From the NCBI GenBank assembly GCA_016936355.1, contig JAFGYB010000015.1, forward strand, positions 1-64,000: 64,000 nt of DNA, in the 5' to 3' direction. Under the pieces are notes generated by a model. It saw only the letters and a program-made list of their open reading frames with translations, was not told where the DNA came from and did not search any database. Source of the stretch: Bacteroidales bacterium. Its GTDB lineage: Bacteria; Bacteroidota; Bacteroidia; Bacteroidales; F082. Position numbers and translations under genes: made by a program. Of the stretch, positions 8,719 through 16,451 are shown in pieces; within the stretch, counting starts at the first letter, position 1, and each line of letters opens with the position of its first letter.

Positions 8719-11528
8719 GCTGCCAATACTTCGTTTAATTCTTTAATAATGTTTTCCATCAGGTTGCCAAACAGCTGGAACATGCGTCCCCTTCCACCCT
8801 GGGCATCAAAAGGGGTGTAATCCAGGTCTTCCGTTTCAATGTGGTAGGAACTCACCACGTGGTCCTTAATCAGGCGCAGCCAGTCCATTTGTTCGGGTGT
8901 AAACCGGTTGTGTTGTCCGGCATTTTGTTTAAAGATCCAGTTCTGGAAGTTTTCGTTGATGGTTTTGTCAAAGGGTTTGAGTTCCGCATCAATACCGCAT
9001 ACCCGGCGGATTAATGACACCAGGGCCGTCAGTTCATCAGTGGGCTGGTTGCTTTTCACATTTTCAACAGCAGCATAAGCATTCCACACATAATCGGGAG
9101 CCAGCAGCGGCTTTTCCAGTTTCAATTTTTCCATCACCTCCTGAATCATACGGAAAGTAATATTCCTCCGGTTGTAAGGCTGGTTGTAAAAGATACTCAA
9201 TGCCTGTATTTCGTCTTTGTTTTGTTCCAGGTAATCTTTAAAATCCTGAATGGTTTCTTTGGCCTTGTCGGCAGTAAAACTGTCCCATGCCGATTTAACT
9301 ACTTTATCGGTATTGATATGGTCGATAATCTGTTCGTGTATTTTGCGCACATTTTCCACATAATCGTTGAGTTCACCATTAAACGTAGTGGCAGCCTGCC
9401 GGATTAATTCCTGTTGTGCTGCTTTCCTGGCTTCTTCATACTGCACATCCGTCCGGTTCTCAACAGGGATAGTCTTTATTTTTTCTTCTGCCCGCTTTTC
9501 TATTTCATCGGGGTCGAAAGCACCAATCAGTTCCCGGGTAATTTGTCTCAGGTTCTTCCCTTTTGAATATTCCAGCAGTTGTTCTTTTTCCTTTTCAGTA
9601 ATTTGTTTTTCCAGGCGAATCAACCGGTTCGCCAGCGACAGGAATAAGTCTTCATCTTCGCGTCCCATGGTTACGGCACCGAGCAAATCCTTCAGCGGAA
9701 TACCGGGCTTGCGTTCCAGAGGCCGGCTGTCGGTTTTCTTCGAGCGGGTGGCACCAATGGCATCCACAATCACAAAGTGGGTTTTGTTGTGGGCGGTCCG
9801 GGTAACCTGCAACAACTGTTCGTTGTCAATGGTACGGGTACCGCGTCCTTTCATTTGTTCAAAATAATTGATGCTTTTCACATCCCGCATAAACAGCAAT
9901 ACTTCCAGTGGTTTCACATCCGTACCGGTGGCAATCATATCCACGGTTACTGCAATCCTCGGATAATAAGAGTTTCTGAAACGGTTCAATACCGACTTGG
10001 GGTCTTCTTCAATTTTATAGGTAATCTTTTTACAAAAGTCGTTGCCTTCGTCAAATTCTTCCCGTACCATTTTGATGATGTCATCGGCATGGCTGTCGGT
10101 TTTAGCAAAGATGAGGGTTTTAGGGACTTCATATTCCCCGTTTTCATCCACACGGTTAGGAAAGATCTCCGTTTCCAAGGCCTTGCGGAATTCCCGGATA
10201 ATATGCCGGATTTGGCTGGGGTTGACCACTTTTTTGTCCAGGTCGTTTTTAAAATACTGGGTGTCCTCATCTTCCTGCTGCCATCGTTTTTGACGGGTCA
10301 GCTTATCACGCCGGTCCACATACCAGCCGGCTTTCACCACATTTCCGTTTTGACTGATGTCGGTTTCAATGGTGTACACATCGTAAGGCACATTCACCCC
10401 GTCAATCACCGATTGTTCGTAAGTGTACTGGCTGACCACATTTTCATTGAAGAAACCAAAAGTCCTTTTGTCAGGCGTTGCCGTTAGGCCTATCAGAAAT
10501 GCATCGAAATAATCCAGTACCTGTTTCCAGAGGTTATAAATGGAGCGGTGGCATTCATCCACCACAATAAAGTCGAATTGTTCAATGGGGACTTTCGCTG
10601 AATATTCCACAGGTACAGCCTGCTTTTTGTTCAACTGCTGTTGAATCCATGTGTTTTCGTTTGGATTCTCCAGTTCCGCACTGTCGTCCAGTTCTTCACC
10701 CTTGAGAATGGAATAGAGTCGCTGGATGGTGGAAATACACACCTGGCTGTCGGAAGCTATATGGCTGGATGACAAACGCTGAACATTATACAATTCGGTA
10801 AACTTCCGGTTATCGTCAGTAGGCTGATAAGTCATAAATTCCTGTTCGGCCTGTTCGCCTAAGTTTCTGGTATCTACCAAAAACAAAATCCGTTTGGCAT
10901 CGGTGAATTTCAGCAACCGATAGATAAAAGTAACCGTGGTAAATGTTTTTCCTGCACCCGTTGCCATCTGAATCAAAGCTTTGGGGCGGTTGTTCTTGAA
11001 AGACTTTTCCAGATTTTCAATGGCTACCACCTGTGCCGGTCGCAGTCCGGTTGGGTCCAGTGCCGGTAAATTTTGAAGACGGGTACGTAAGCTGTCCCCC
11101 TTTTTTAACCACTGGGCTATGGTTGAGGGCTGATGGAATGAAAATACATTCCTTCCTCTGGGCTTGGGATCTCTGTAGTCAGTAAAACGGGTGATCGTCC
11201 CTGTACTTTCATACACAAAAGGGAGCGGATCGTTGTTGAGGTATTTTAATTTGGCGTTGGCATATTCTGTAGCCTGATCTTCAACGACAGTCAATCGGTG
11301 TCCTTCCTCTTCCCGTTTGGCTTCAATAATACCAACAGGCCTCCGGTCAACAAACAATACATAATCTGCAGGCCCTACATCGGTTTGATATTCTCTAACG
11401 GCCACACCTTGTCTGGCGGATAAATCAATATTATGCTTTGATTGGATCAGCCATTCGGCTTCTTGCAGCATTTTGTCGATGTGGTCTCTGGCAACTTGTT
11501 CAGGGTTTTGGTTGTAATGATCTGTCAT
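8715..11528 (-). CDS. hsdR: Type I restriction-modification endonuclease/translocase subunit (EcoEI-like)
   Basis: About 937 residues from the preferred start, MTDHYNQNPEQVARDH. The frame stays open to 11618, but the 30 extra residues look unrelated. The N-terminal nuclease has the D...EAK pattern (GPADYVLFVD ~53-61, GIIEAK ~66-71). Superfamily 2 helicase motifs follow: ATGAGKT, DECHRS (DEAD-like) and GRGTRT. The C-terminus matches the EcoEI-type HsdR C-terminal domain. It translocates DNA and cuts unmodified DNA as part of the R2M2S complex. First gene of the minus-strand operon; its stop overlaps the hsdS start. Confidence 0.95.
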   Translation of the reverse strand: MTDHYNQNPEQVARDHIDKMLQEAEWLIQSKHNIDLSARQGVAVREYQTDVGPADYVLFVDRRPVGIIEAKREEEGHRLTVVEDQATEYANAKLKYLNNDPLPFVYESTGTITRFTDYRDPKPRGRNVFSFHQPSTIAQWLKKGDSLRTRLQNLPALDPTGLRPAQVVAIENLEKSFKNNRPKALIQMATGAGKTFTTVTFIYRLLKFTDAKRILFLVDTRNLGEQAEQEFMTYQPTDDNRKFTELYNVQRLSSSHIASDSQVCISTIQRLYSILKGEELDDSAELENPNENTWIQQQLNKKQAVPVEYSAKVPIEQFDFIVVDECHRSIYNLWKQVLDYFDAFLIGLTATPDKRTFGFFNENVVSQYTYEQSVIDGVNVPYDVYTIETDISQNGNVVKAGWYVDRRDKLTRQKRWQQEDEDTQYFKNDLDKKVVNPSQIRHIIREFRKALETEIFPNRVDENGEYEVPKTLIFAKTDSHADDIIKMVREEFDEGNDFCKKITYKIEEDPKSVLNRFRNSYYPRIAVTVDMIATGTDVKPLEVLLFMRDVKSINYFEQMKGRGTRTIDNEQLLQVTRTAHNKTHFVIVDAIGATRSKKTDSRPLERKPGIPLKDLLGAVTMGREDEDLFLSLANRLIRLEKQITEKEKEQLLEYSKGKNLRQITRELIGAFDPDEIEKRAEEKIKTIPVENRTDVQYEEARKAAQQELIRQAATTFNGELNDYVENVRKIHEQIIDHINTDKVVKSAWDSFTADKAKETIQDFKDYLEQNKDEIQALSIFYNQPYNRRNITFRMIQEVMEKLKLEKPLLAPDYVWNAYAAVENVKSNQPTDELTALVSLIRRVCGIDAELKPFDKTINENFQNWIFKQNAGQHNRFTPEQMDWLRLIKDHVVSSYHIETEDLDYTPFDAQGGRGRMFQLFGNLMENIIKELNEVLAA

Positions 11529-11541
11529 GATATTTTTCCAA

Positions 11542-11754
11542 TCAAATTTCAGATGATTGAATGCTGTTGGGTTTCTGTAAATGTTGGCCAAAGCATATAG
11601 CACACAAATATCCAACAATAATTTTTAAATTACAACAAGGGATATGATCATTCTTACAGTTATCGATGTCAGCTTGCGACAGACTTGCCTTATCTGCAAT
11701 CAGCCAGGTATAACGAAACTGAATTTTTAGGTTTGAATATTCAGACAGTAACAT
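11542..11754 (-). pseudogene. Possible frameshifted remnant of a small gene upstream of hsdR
   Basis: A 70-codon frame reads plausibly up to CKNDHIPCCNLK and then loses protein-like character. From about 11625 the neighbouring frame becomes protein-like (LDICVLYALANIYRN, then FNHLKFDWKN) and runs into hsdR. The switch is next to an A-rich stretch (AATTTAAAAATT), where a one-base indel would be likely. The product is not recognised, and it could simply be two unrelated open frames in the hsdR leader. The operon promoter must also lie in this 300-bp interval, but I cannot place it confidently. Confidence 0.25.
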
Positions 11755-11835
11755 AAATATATTCTCCAGAGCTCATTACTTTTGTAACAGTCAGGAACTT
11801 TAATGCTAAATTTAACAACCTAAAAATCTAATGTC

Positions 11836-12399
11836 GTGCAGAACACGAAACCCTTTTGTCTGAACCCAAAGAAATTCAAAGTCTTTGTTTTGGGAGCGGA
11901 CCCAAGCAACAAGACAATTAATGGAAAAGAAGCCAATCAACTGGAATACGCCTTCGGCATTTTATCGGATGAAACCCGTTATTTTGAAGGAATACTGAAG
12001 AACCTGAACCGTATTGGTTTACACCTGGAAGACCTTTATGTTCAAAATGTAATCCCCGAGTATCTTAACGAGGAAACCGGAAACAACAAAGACTGGGAAA
12101 AACAGGCCGATAAATGGTTACCACATCTGAAGAAAGAATTGGAGTACGTTGAACCGCTTAAGAAGAAACCGGTTTTCATTACAGCAGAAAGGATTATGAA
12201 ATTCCTGGTGAATGATGGATTTACTTTGCCCAAAGCTGAATCAATATATTCAGAGCAAGCCGGAGAATTATTTGTTGTCGATCAGGCCGATAACAAGCTG
12301 GAAAGAAACCTGATTGCTTTTTACCGGCATCCAAAATACAATCTGTCTAAGAATGAACATTATCGTAATTTGTTGGTTGAACTGTTAAAATCTAAATAG
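11836..12399 (+). CDS. Uracil-DNA-glycosylase-superfamily-like protein
   Basis: 187 residues from a GTG start; no in-frame ATG fits. The N-terminal VFVLGADPSNKT resembles motif A of the uracil-DNA glycosylase superfamily (GxDP). A late His in FYRHPKYN is where the second catalytic motif (HPS) would be expected. It lacks other hallmarks of canonical Ung, so glycosylase activity is inference. It is a lone gene divergent from the restriction operon, in the accessory region. Other UDG-fold proteins occur in defence islands, so a role in recognising modified phage DNA is possible but unproven. Confidence 0.6.
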   Translation: MQNTKPFCLNPKKFKVFVLGADPSNKTINGKEANQLEYAFGILSDETRYFEGILKNLNRIGLHLEDLYVQNVIPEYLNEETGNNKDWEKQADKWLPHLKKELEYVEPLKKKPVFITAERIMKFLVNDGFTLPKAESIYSEQAGELFVVDQADNKLERNLIAFYRHPKYNLSKNEHYRNLLVELLKSK

Positions 12400-12447
12400 A
12401 GTAAACTATTTAAACTCACTCTTTAAGGCTAATTCTATTATTTCCTA

Positions 12448-12825
12448 CTATTCTGTCCCATCAATCAGCCGATCCACTTCCTCTTTCCTGTACAGATACT
12501 TCCCTCCTATTTTGGTACCGTTCAGGATCCCTTTTTGCCTGTAGTTATACAGGGTTCGTTTGCATATTTTCAAGAAGTCCATGACTTCTGCACTGTTCAT
12601 TATAACAAGCCTTCTTTCCGGAGATTCGGGCGTGTTTTCTTTTTCGACCATGGCTCTTTTTTCTTTTACAATATCCTGAATTGATTTTTTATCCATTTGC
12701 ATAGCCAGGGCCAGAAGCAACTTAGAACAGTACCCTTTATCCTCTTCGCTAAAATCTATATGTGCACCCTGCTCGTACACCTTTTCTTTTTTTTTGTTCA
12801 ACAATCTTTTAAAACATGAACGCAT
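12448..12825 (-). CDS. Excisionase-type helix-turn-helix protein
   Basis: 125 residues with a lysine-rich N-terminus and a C-terminal MerR/excisionase-like winged helix (HTH_17): SAEVMDFLKICKRTLYNYRQ, then KGIL, then KIGGKYLYRKEEVDRLI. Such proteins bind DNA and in Bacteroidota usually accompany integrative or mobile elements. The related gene at 13032-13361 has the same orientation and DNA-binding pattern, so the two are paralogues. No recombinase or mobilisation gene is nearby, so this may be a relic or a stand-alone regulator. Confidence 0.75.
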   Translation of the reverse strand: MRSCFKRLLNKKKEKVYEQGAHIDFSEEDKGYCSKLLLALAMQMDKKSIQDIVKEKRAMVEKENTPESPERRLVIMNSAEVMDFLKICKRTLYNYRQKGILNGTKIGGKYLYRKEEVDRLIDGTE

Positions 12826-13031
12826 TCCGTTCTGTCACAACAAATTTACGCACTATTTGTAAGCTAATTCTCAGGATCCCAATTGGATAACGTGATAAAT
12901 GGAAGTGTTTTTTATCATTTTGCTTGATACACATACATTTAGGTGTTAATAAAATGTTCATAACTTTTTTGTAATACATTGACTTTCAGTCATTTGTATA
13001 ATTTTTATTTGTATATTTGCCCGTCTGAATT

Positions 13032-13361
13032 TCATTTCGTTTTCAGAAAACGATCCATTTCCTCCTTCCTGTATCTTCGTTTGCCTCCAATTTTAATGTA
13101 GCATAATATTCCCTTTTTATGATAATTGTACAGGGTTCGATCCTTCACCTTGAGTTTTTCCATCACTTCCCCGGGTGTGTACAGTTCAGAGCATGTACTC
13201 CCGTTATCGGATTGCGAAGGTACCGGAACCGGCAGGTGATTATTCAGTATGTCCTTTATTTCCTGTAGTTCATAACGCAGCGAAAGTGCAAAGTTCACCA
13301 GCTCGCCTATAGTGGGCTCATTGCTTTGGGGAAAATCCTTATGGGTTTTGTCGTCTTGCAC
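13032..13361 (-). CDS. Excisionase-type helix-turn-helix protein (paralogue)
   Basis: 109 residues from a GTG start at 13361. An N-terminal helical region with PTIGELVNFALSLRYELQEI is joined to an HTH_17 domain: TPGEVMEKLKVKDRTLYNYH, then KKGIL, then KIGGKRRYRKEEMDRFL. It shares RTLYNY, KGIL, KIGGK and YRKEE(V/M)DR with its neighbour at 12448-12825. It sits at one edge of the non-coding stretch with phased repeats (13362-14387), making it a candidate binder of those repeats; this is proximity only. Confidence 0.75.
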   Translation of the reverse strand: MQDDKTHKDFPQSNEPTIGELVNFALSLRYELQEIKDILNNHLPVPVPSQSDNGSTCSELYTPGEVMEKLKVKDRTLYNYHKKGILCYIKIGGKRRYRKEEMDRFLKTK

Positions 13362-13703
13362 TTATTTTGTTTTTCAATTTTTGCTTCTGAATAATTTCAG
13401 AGTATTCTGCTTTTTCACTCCTGCATCAAACTTACATGCGCTCAAAAACTTTTCTGTGAAATAATGTTCCTTTTTCATGACATGATTACCCTTTTTTAAC
13501 GCGGTAAATTTTTCGGGAAAGATACTTTCTGAAAGAGGAAAAGAAAAGGACAAAAACGGAGGGCACTTTTTTACAATCATAACATTCTGTATTACTGTGT
13601 GTTAAAAATAACGGTTGGTTCATCTCCAGATTTGACACTTGTTTTGGTCCCGTTTTTAAGAACGACTTCCGCCCATATAAAGCCTGTATAACACCTATGC
13701 TAC

Positions 13704-13794
13704 TCCGACTATCCTCCGACTCAGGTCGGAGCATGTCGGAGAGTTGTCGGACAACTGTCGGAGCGCAGTCGGAGAAATACAGGTTTTGGTCGGG
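13704..13794. repeat. GTCGGA array at helical-turn spacing, with two inverted copies
   Basis: Inverted copies (TCCGAC) start at 13704 and 13715. Direct copies (GTCGGA) start at 13725, 13735, 13746, 13757 and 13768, and a variant GTCGGG starts at 13789. Steps are 11, 10, 10, 11, 11, 11 and 21 bases, i.e. one or two turns of B-DNA, with unrelated spacer bases between. Same-face spacing suggests cooperative protein binding; the inverted pair could also fold against the direct copies. The repeat unit is far too short for CRISPR. Confidence 0.65.
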
Positions 13795-14254
13795 CGTTGG
13801 GTGGGAGTATCTCACGCGAAAACGGAGGGGAAACGCAAAAGGATTGAATGGCTTTGACAATTTTACGAATCCCATCGGTTTTGGGATGAGCGGACCTGAT
13901 GCAGGAATGGAATCCCCGGGAACGAGTTGTCTTTTCGAAGGAGGTACGACGGAGCAAGCTCCCGGGCAGCATGTGCTCACTCAGGAGATTTCTCACTCCA
14001 GCACACCTGCCAACCCAAAGGTCCGAAAGGACAGTTCAGGTCACTGACTGGGTCTGATTCGCTTTGGGTAACATTGGCCTGGGGAAAGAAGAAAATAATA
14101 AATGTGGCCATGATCATGATTTGATATAAACTTTTGGGCGTCCCCTGACTGTCTGGCTTTTCATTTAAGTCAAATTCTGCCACCCTGACAGGATCAGCTT
14201 GCGCCGTTTTGCCCCTTTTTGCCTGGGGTTGTCAGTGTCGTAATGTCACGAAAG

Positions 14255-14280
14255 TGCAAAGGGGTGCAAACGGATGCAAA
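14255..14280 (+). repeat. Three TGCAAA direct repeats, exactly 10 bp apart
   Basis: TGCAAA begins at 14255, 14265 and 14275, about 110-130 bases before the DUF6266 start codon. Exact 10-bp spacing puts all three on one face of the helix, which fits an operator for a regulator of that gene. No matching regulator is identified. Confidence 0.5.
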
Positions 14281-14331
14281 AATTCTGACTGATAAGGGGT
14301 TAGAATCATTTTTGCAGGGATTAGGGGAACA

Positions 14332-14345
14332 GCAGCTTCGGCTGC
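14332..14345 (+). promoter_or_regulatory. TTCG-loop hairpin in the DUF6266 leader
   Basis: GCAGC-TTCG-GCTGC is a perfect five-pair stem with a stable tetraloop, 42 bases before the ATG at 14388. No T-run follows, so it is more likely a leader structure (mRNA stability or translation) than a terminator. Confidence 0.4.
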
Positions 14346-14387
14346 ATTAAATATTATAAATTATGTTCTTTATTAAATTGAAAAGCC

Positions 14388-15056
14388 ATGGGTACCAGTA
14401 AACAAGGTGTCTATGGTGCCTACAAAGGACGAGTAGGCAATGTAGTGGGTTCCTCATGGAAAGGAACCCAGGTATTGCGGATCAGACCGGCATCGGTCAG
14501 AAATCCGAAAACAGATGCTCAAGAAGAAACCCGCATGCGTTTCAAAATGCTGGCCCGGTTTCTTTCTTCCCAACGCGCTGCAGTAATCCAGGGGTTTTAT
14601 TCTCTGCCCGAGAATGTTACTGCTGTAAATGCTGCCATGAGTGTAAACTTTCATGAAGCATTTACGGGTGCGTATCCCGACCTTGCCTTTGATTTCAGCA
14701 AGGTTAAAATTTCCAAAGGAAACTTACTGGTTCCTGATGGATTAACCGCCACGGCCGCCGAAGGGGCAACCATCAACCTGAGCTGGGCTGACAACACAGA
14801 TGTCAAAATGGGTGCCCAGGAACAGGACGCACTGGTTATCGGAGTTTACGATCCGGTATCAGAGCAGGGAGCGGTGTTTTCTTCTTACTACAGGAGAAAC
14901 GAAACCACAGGAACCCTGAAGCTGCCCTCTGTTTGGGTGGGTCGTCAACTGGAAGTGCTGGCTTTTTACAAGTCCGGCGCTGACCCAACCAAAATTGTGC
15001 CGGGTTTCGAAGTTTCCAACACGGTGTATGGCGGCAGCGTTACGCTGCTGGAATAG
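14388..15056 (+). CDS. DUF6266 family protein
   Basis: 222 residues, matching the Bacteroidota-specific DUF6266 family by its N-terminus (GVYGAYKGRVGNVVGSSWKG, then LRIRPASVRNPKTDAQ) and a beta-rich C-terminal half resembling a fibronectin/Ig-like sandwich (INLSWADN...DALVIGVYDP). There is no signal peptide. The molecular function is unknown; the N-terminus resembles phage structural or tail-associated proteins only loosely. It is a single gene with an elaborate leader (phased TGCAAA repeats, TTCG hairpin) and a strong terminator just after the stop. Confidence 0.8.
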   Translation: MGTSKQGVYGAYKGRVGNVVGSSWKGTQVLRIRPASVRNPKTDAQEETRMRFKMLARFLSSQRAAVIQGFYSLPENVTAVNAAMSVNFHEAFTGAYPDLAFDFSKVKISKGNLLVPDGLTATAAEGATINLSWADNTDVKMGAQEQDALVIGVYDPVSEQGAVFSSYYRRNETTGTLKLPSVWVGRQLEVLAFYKSGADPTKIVPGFEVSNTVYGGSVTLLE

Positions 15057-15062
15057 ACGAGT

Positions 15063-15089
15063 AAGGCCGCCATTGGCGGCCTTTTTTTT
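15063..15089 (+). terminator. Rho-independent terminator after the DUF6266 gene
   Basis: A nine-pair stem AAGGCCGCC/GGCGGCCTT with an ATT loop, running into eight Ts. It begins seven bases after the stop codon. Confidence 0.92.
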
Positions 15090-15252
15090 GGCCTGTCATT
15101 TCGACGATCCAGATAAACCGGAATGGTGACTGTTTTTTGCCATTCTGATCCGCCGGAGGCCGGTTTCTGCTGAGCCACTGCCGCAATAAAACGCCTCTTT
15201 AAAAATATTCAATCGTACCCTCTATCTGTAATGAAAAATACTTCGATTTTAA

Positions 15253-15834
15253 TCAGCCGATCCGTCCTGCCAGTTCACCCATTTGCCGGTTCACCTTTTC
15301 CTCCGAAGCCTTCATGGCTTCCAGCGTCATGGAAAACAGCCTGTCCAGATCCCATTGCAACATTTCCGATCCGTCCTGAATAATGTCGCGGGAGCATCCG
15401 GCAGCGAATCTTTTATCTTTAAACTTTTTCTTCACACTCTTCACTTCCATATCCATCACACTGCCCGAAGGCCGCATTTTGGTCGCCGCCCAGATGATGC
15501 CCGACAGCTCATCCACGGCATACAGTACCTTTTCCATCTCGTGCTCCGGTTTCACATCCACCGTCACGTTGTAGGCATGGGAACACACGCCGTGGATCAC
15601 GGCAGGATCACACTGCGCCGCCTCCAGGATCTCGGCTGCTTTGATGCAGTGCTGATCGGGATACAGTTCAAAATCCAGGTCGTGCAACAGGCCTACCACG
15701 GACCAGAAGTCGCTGTCGTGCCCCAGCTCATTGGCATACCACCGCATGATTTCTTCTACCGTTAATGCATGGCGAATGTGGTATTCTTCTTTATTGTACT
15801 GCAACAACAATTCCAGGGCTTGTTCTCTTTCCAT
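15253..15834 (-). CDS. HD-domain hydrolase
   Basis: 193 residues from the ATG at 15834 (MEREQALELLLQYN); the frame is open further upstream, but those residues overlap the archaemetzincin gene. HD-type metal ligands are visible: His in YHIRHALTVEE, HD in VVGLLHDLDFE, and later His in IHGVCSHAYN. This small HD family is often annotated as a hydrolase of phosphorylated substrates, and its substrate is unknown. It starts about 70 bases after the archaemetzincin stop and may be the last gene of that operon. Confidence 0.8.
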   Translation of the reverse strand: MEREQALELLLQYNKEEYHIRHALTVEEIMRWYANELGHDSDFWSVVGLLHDLDFELYPDQHCIKAAEILEAAQCDPAVIHGVCSHAYNVTVDVKPEHEMEKVLYAVDELSGIIWAATKMRPSGSVMDMEVKSVKKKFKDKRFAAGCSRDIIQDGSEMLQWDLDRLFSMTLEAMKASEEKVNRQMGELAGRIG

Positions 15835-15904
15835 GAAGTTTCGTTTCACCAAAGATAAAATTATCTCCGAAACGGATGGAACGCCAACGGATCTTAAAAA
15901 AGAA

Positions 15905-16450
15905 TCACGGCAGTACCTTTTCCAGTGTGATCCGGCACTGAGAGCAGAAATGCCGGCTCTTCTGATCAATGTCCTCCACATAGGTACTGGACCGCATCAC
16001 ACAGGCAGGATGATGGCAGTGCACCAGTCCGAACGCATGCCCCAGTTCGTGAATCACCACCTTGGTAAACCGCTCCCTCAGCACGTCCTCGTCTTTGGCC
16101 ATGCCGTACACTTCGTTTCTTAACCGGTAAAGCGATGCGATGCCTGAAGGGCCATTCAGCAGGGCCTGTCCGAAAATATAGGTCAAAATAGGGATGAACA
16201 AATCGACCCGGAATAAACCGAGTTGTTTCAGGTACCGGGAGGGAGAATCTGAGTCCATGGACTTCAGTATTCCATTGGCATTGTATTGCCTCCGGATGGA
16301 ATCAAAATACGGTTCCAGGTCGGTGGTCCCTTCCTCTACTGATACAGGAAGGTGAAATTCCTGGTCCACATCACGGGCTATGGCCTGCAGGAAATTCTTC
16401 TCAAAATCCCCGTAATTGATCAGTAATATGGTGGGTGTTATCAGTGACAC
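15905..16450 (-). CDS. amzA: Archaemetzincin-family zinc metalloprotease
   Basis: 181 residues from a GTG start. The C-terminal half has the full archaemetzincin signature: HELGHAFGLVHC (active-site zinc and Met-turn region), then C-x-M four residues later (ACVM), and a closing CSQC that with the earlier cysteines binds a second zinc. The family is cytoplasmic and widespread in archaea but patchy in bacteria, and its substrates are unknown. It starts one base after the stop of the sigma-54 regulator gene, so the two are co-transcribed. Its place in this redox/regulatory operon is unusual. Confidence 0.9.
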   Translation of the reverse strand: MSLITPTILLINYGDFEKNFLQAIARDVDQEFHLPVSVEEGTTDLEPYFDSIRRQYNANGILKSMDSDSPSRYLKQLGLFRVDLFIPILTYIFGQALLNGPSGIASLYRLRNEVYGMAKDEDVLRERFTKVVIHELGHAFGLVHCHHPACVMRSSTYVEDIDQKSRHFCSQCRITLEKVLP

Positions 16451-16451
16451 A

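Larger units (their letters stand above)
13362..14387. other. 1-kb non-coding accessory stretch with phased repeats
   Basis: No gene here is convincing. Frames of 60-160 codons exist on both strands but overlap each other and are rich in S, R, P and C. The stretch holds the GTCGGA array (13704-13794), three TGCAAA repeats at exact 10-bp spacing (14255-14280) and a TTCG-loop hairpin (14332-14345), all listed separately. It separates the minus-strand HTH genes from the plus-strand DUF6266 gene. I read it as a regulatory or structured element rather than lost coding sequence. Confidence 0.5.

Noticed and set aside
9367-10487. Plus-strand frames of 166 and 236 codons opposite hsdR
   Set aside because: They are antisense to helicase motifs of hsdR, overlap each other and show no protein features.
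12961-13031. TATATTTG at 13012-13019 as a plus-strand promoter for antisense RNA into the HTH gene
   Set aside because: The only nearby TTTG is 15 bases away, too short for the usual -33/-7 spacing, and no plus-strand gene follows.
13374-13580. 68-codon minus-strand frame upstream of the second HTH gene
   Set aside because: Lys-rich C-terminal half (KKEHYFTEKFLSACKFD) is slightly protein-like, but there is no family, no ribosome site and it overlaps another frame; not enough to call a gene.
13704-13794. CRISPR array
   Set aside because: Repeat unit is six bases with five-base spacers and includes inverted copies; there are no cas genes.
13486-13980. 164-codon minus-strand frame and 116-codon plus-strand frame (13697-14047) over the GTCGGA array
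   Set aside because: The frames overlap on opposite strands, the repeats have an 11-base period that does not keep frame, and the translations are S/R/P/C-rich without domain pattern.
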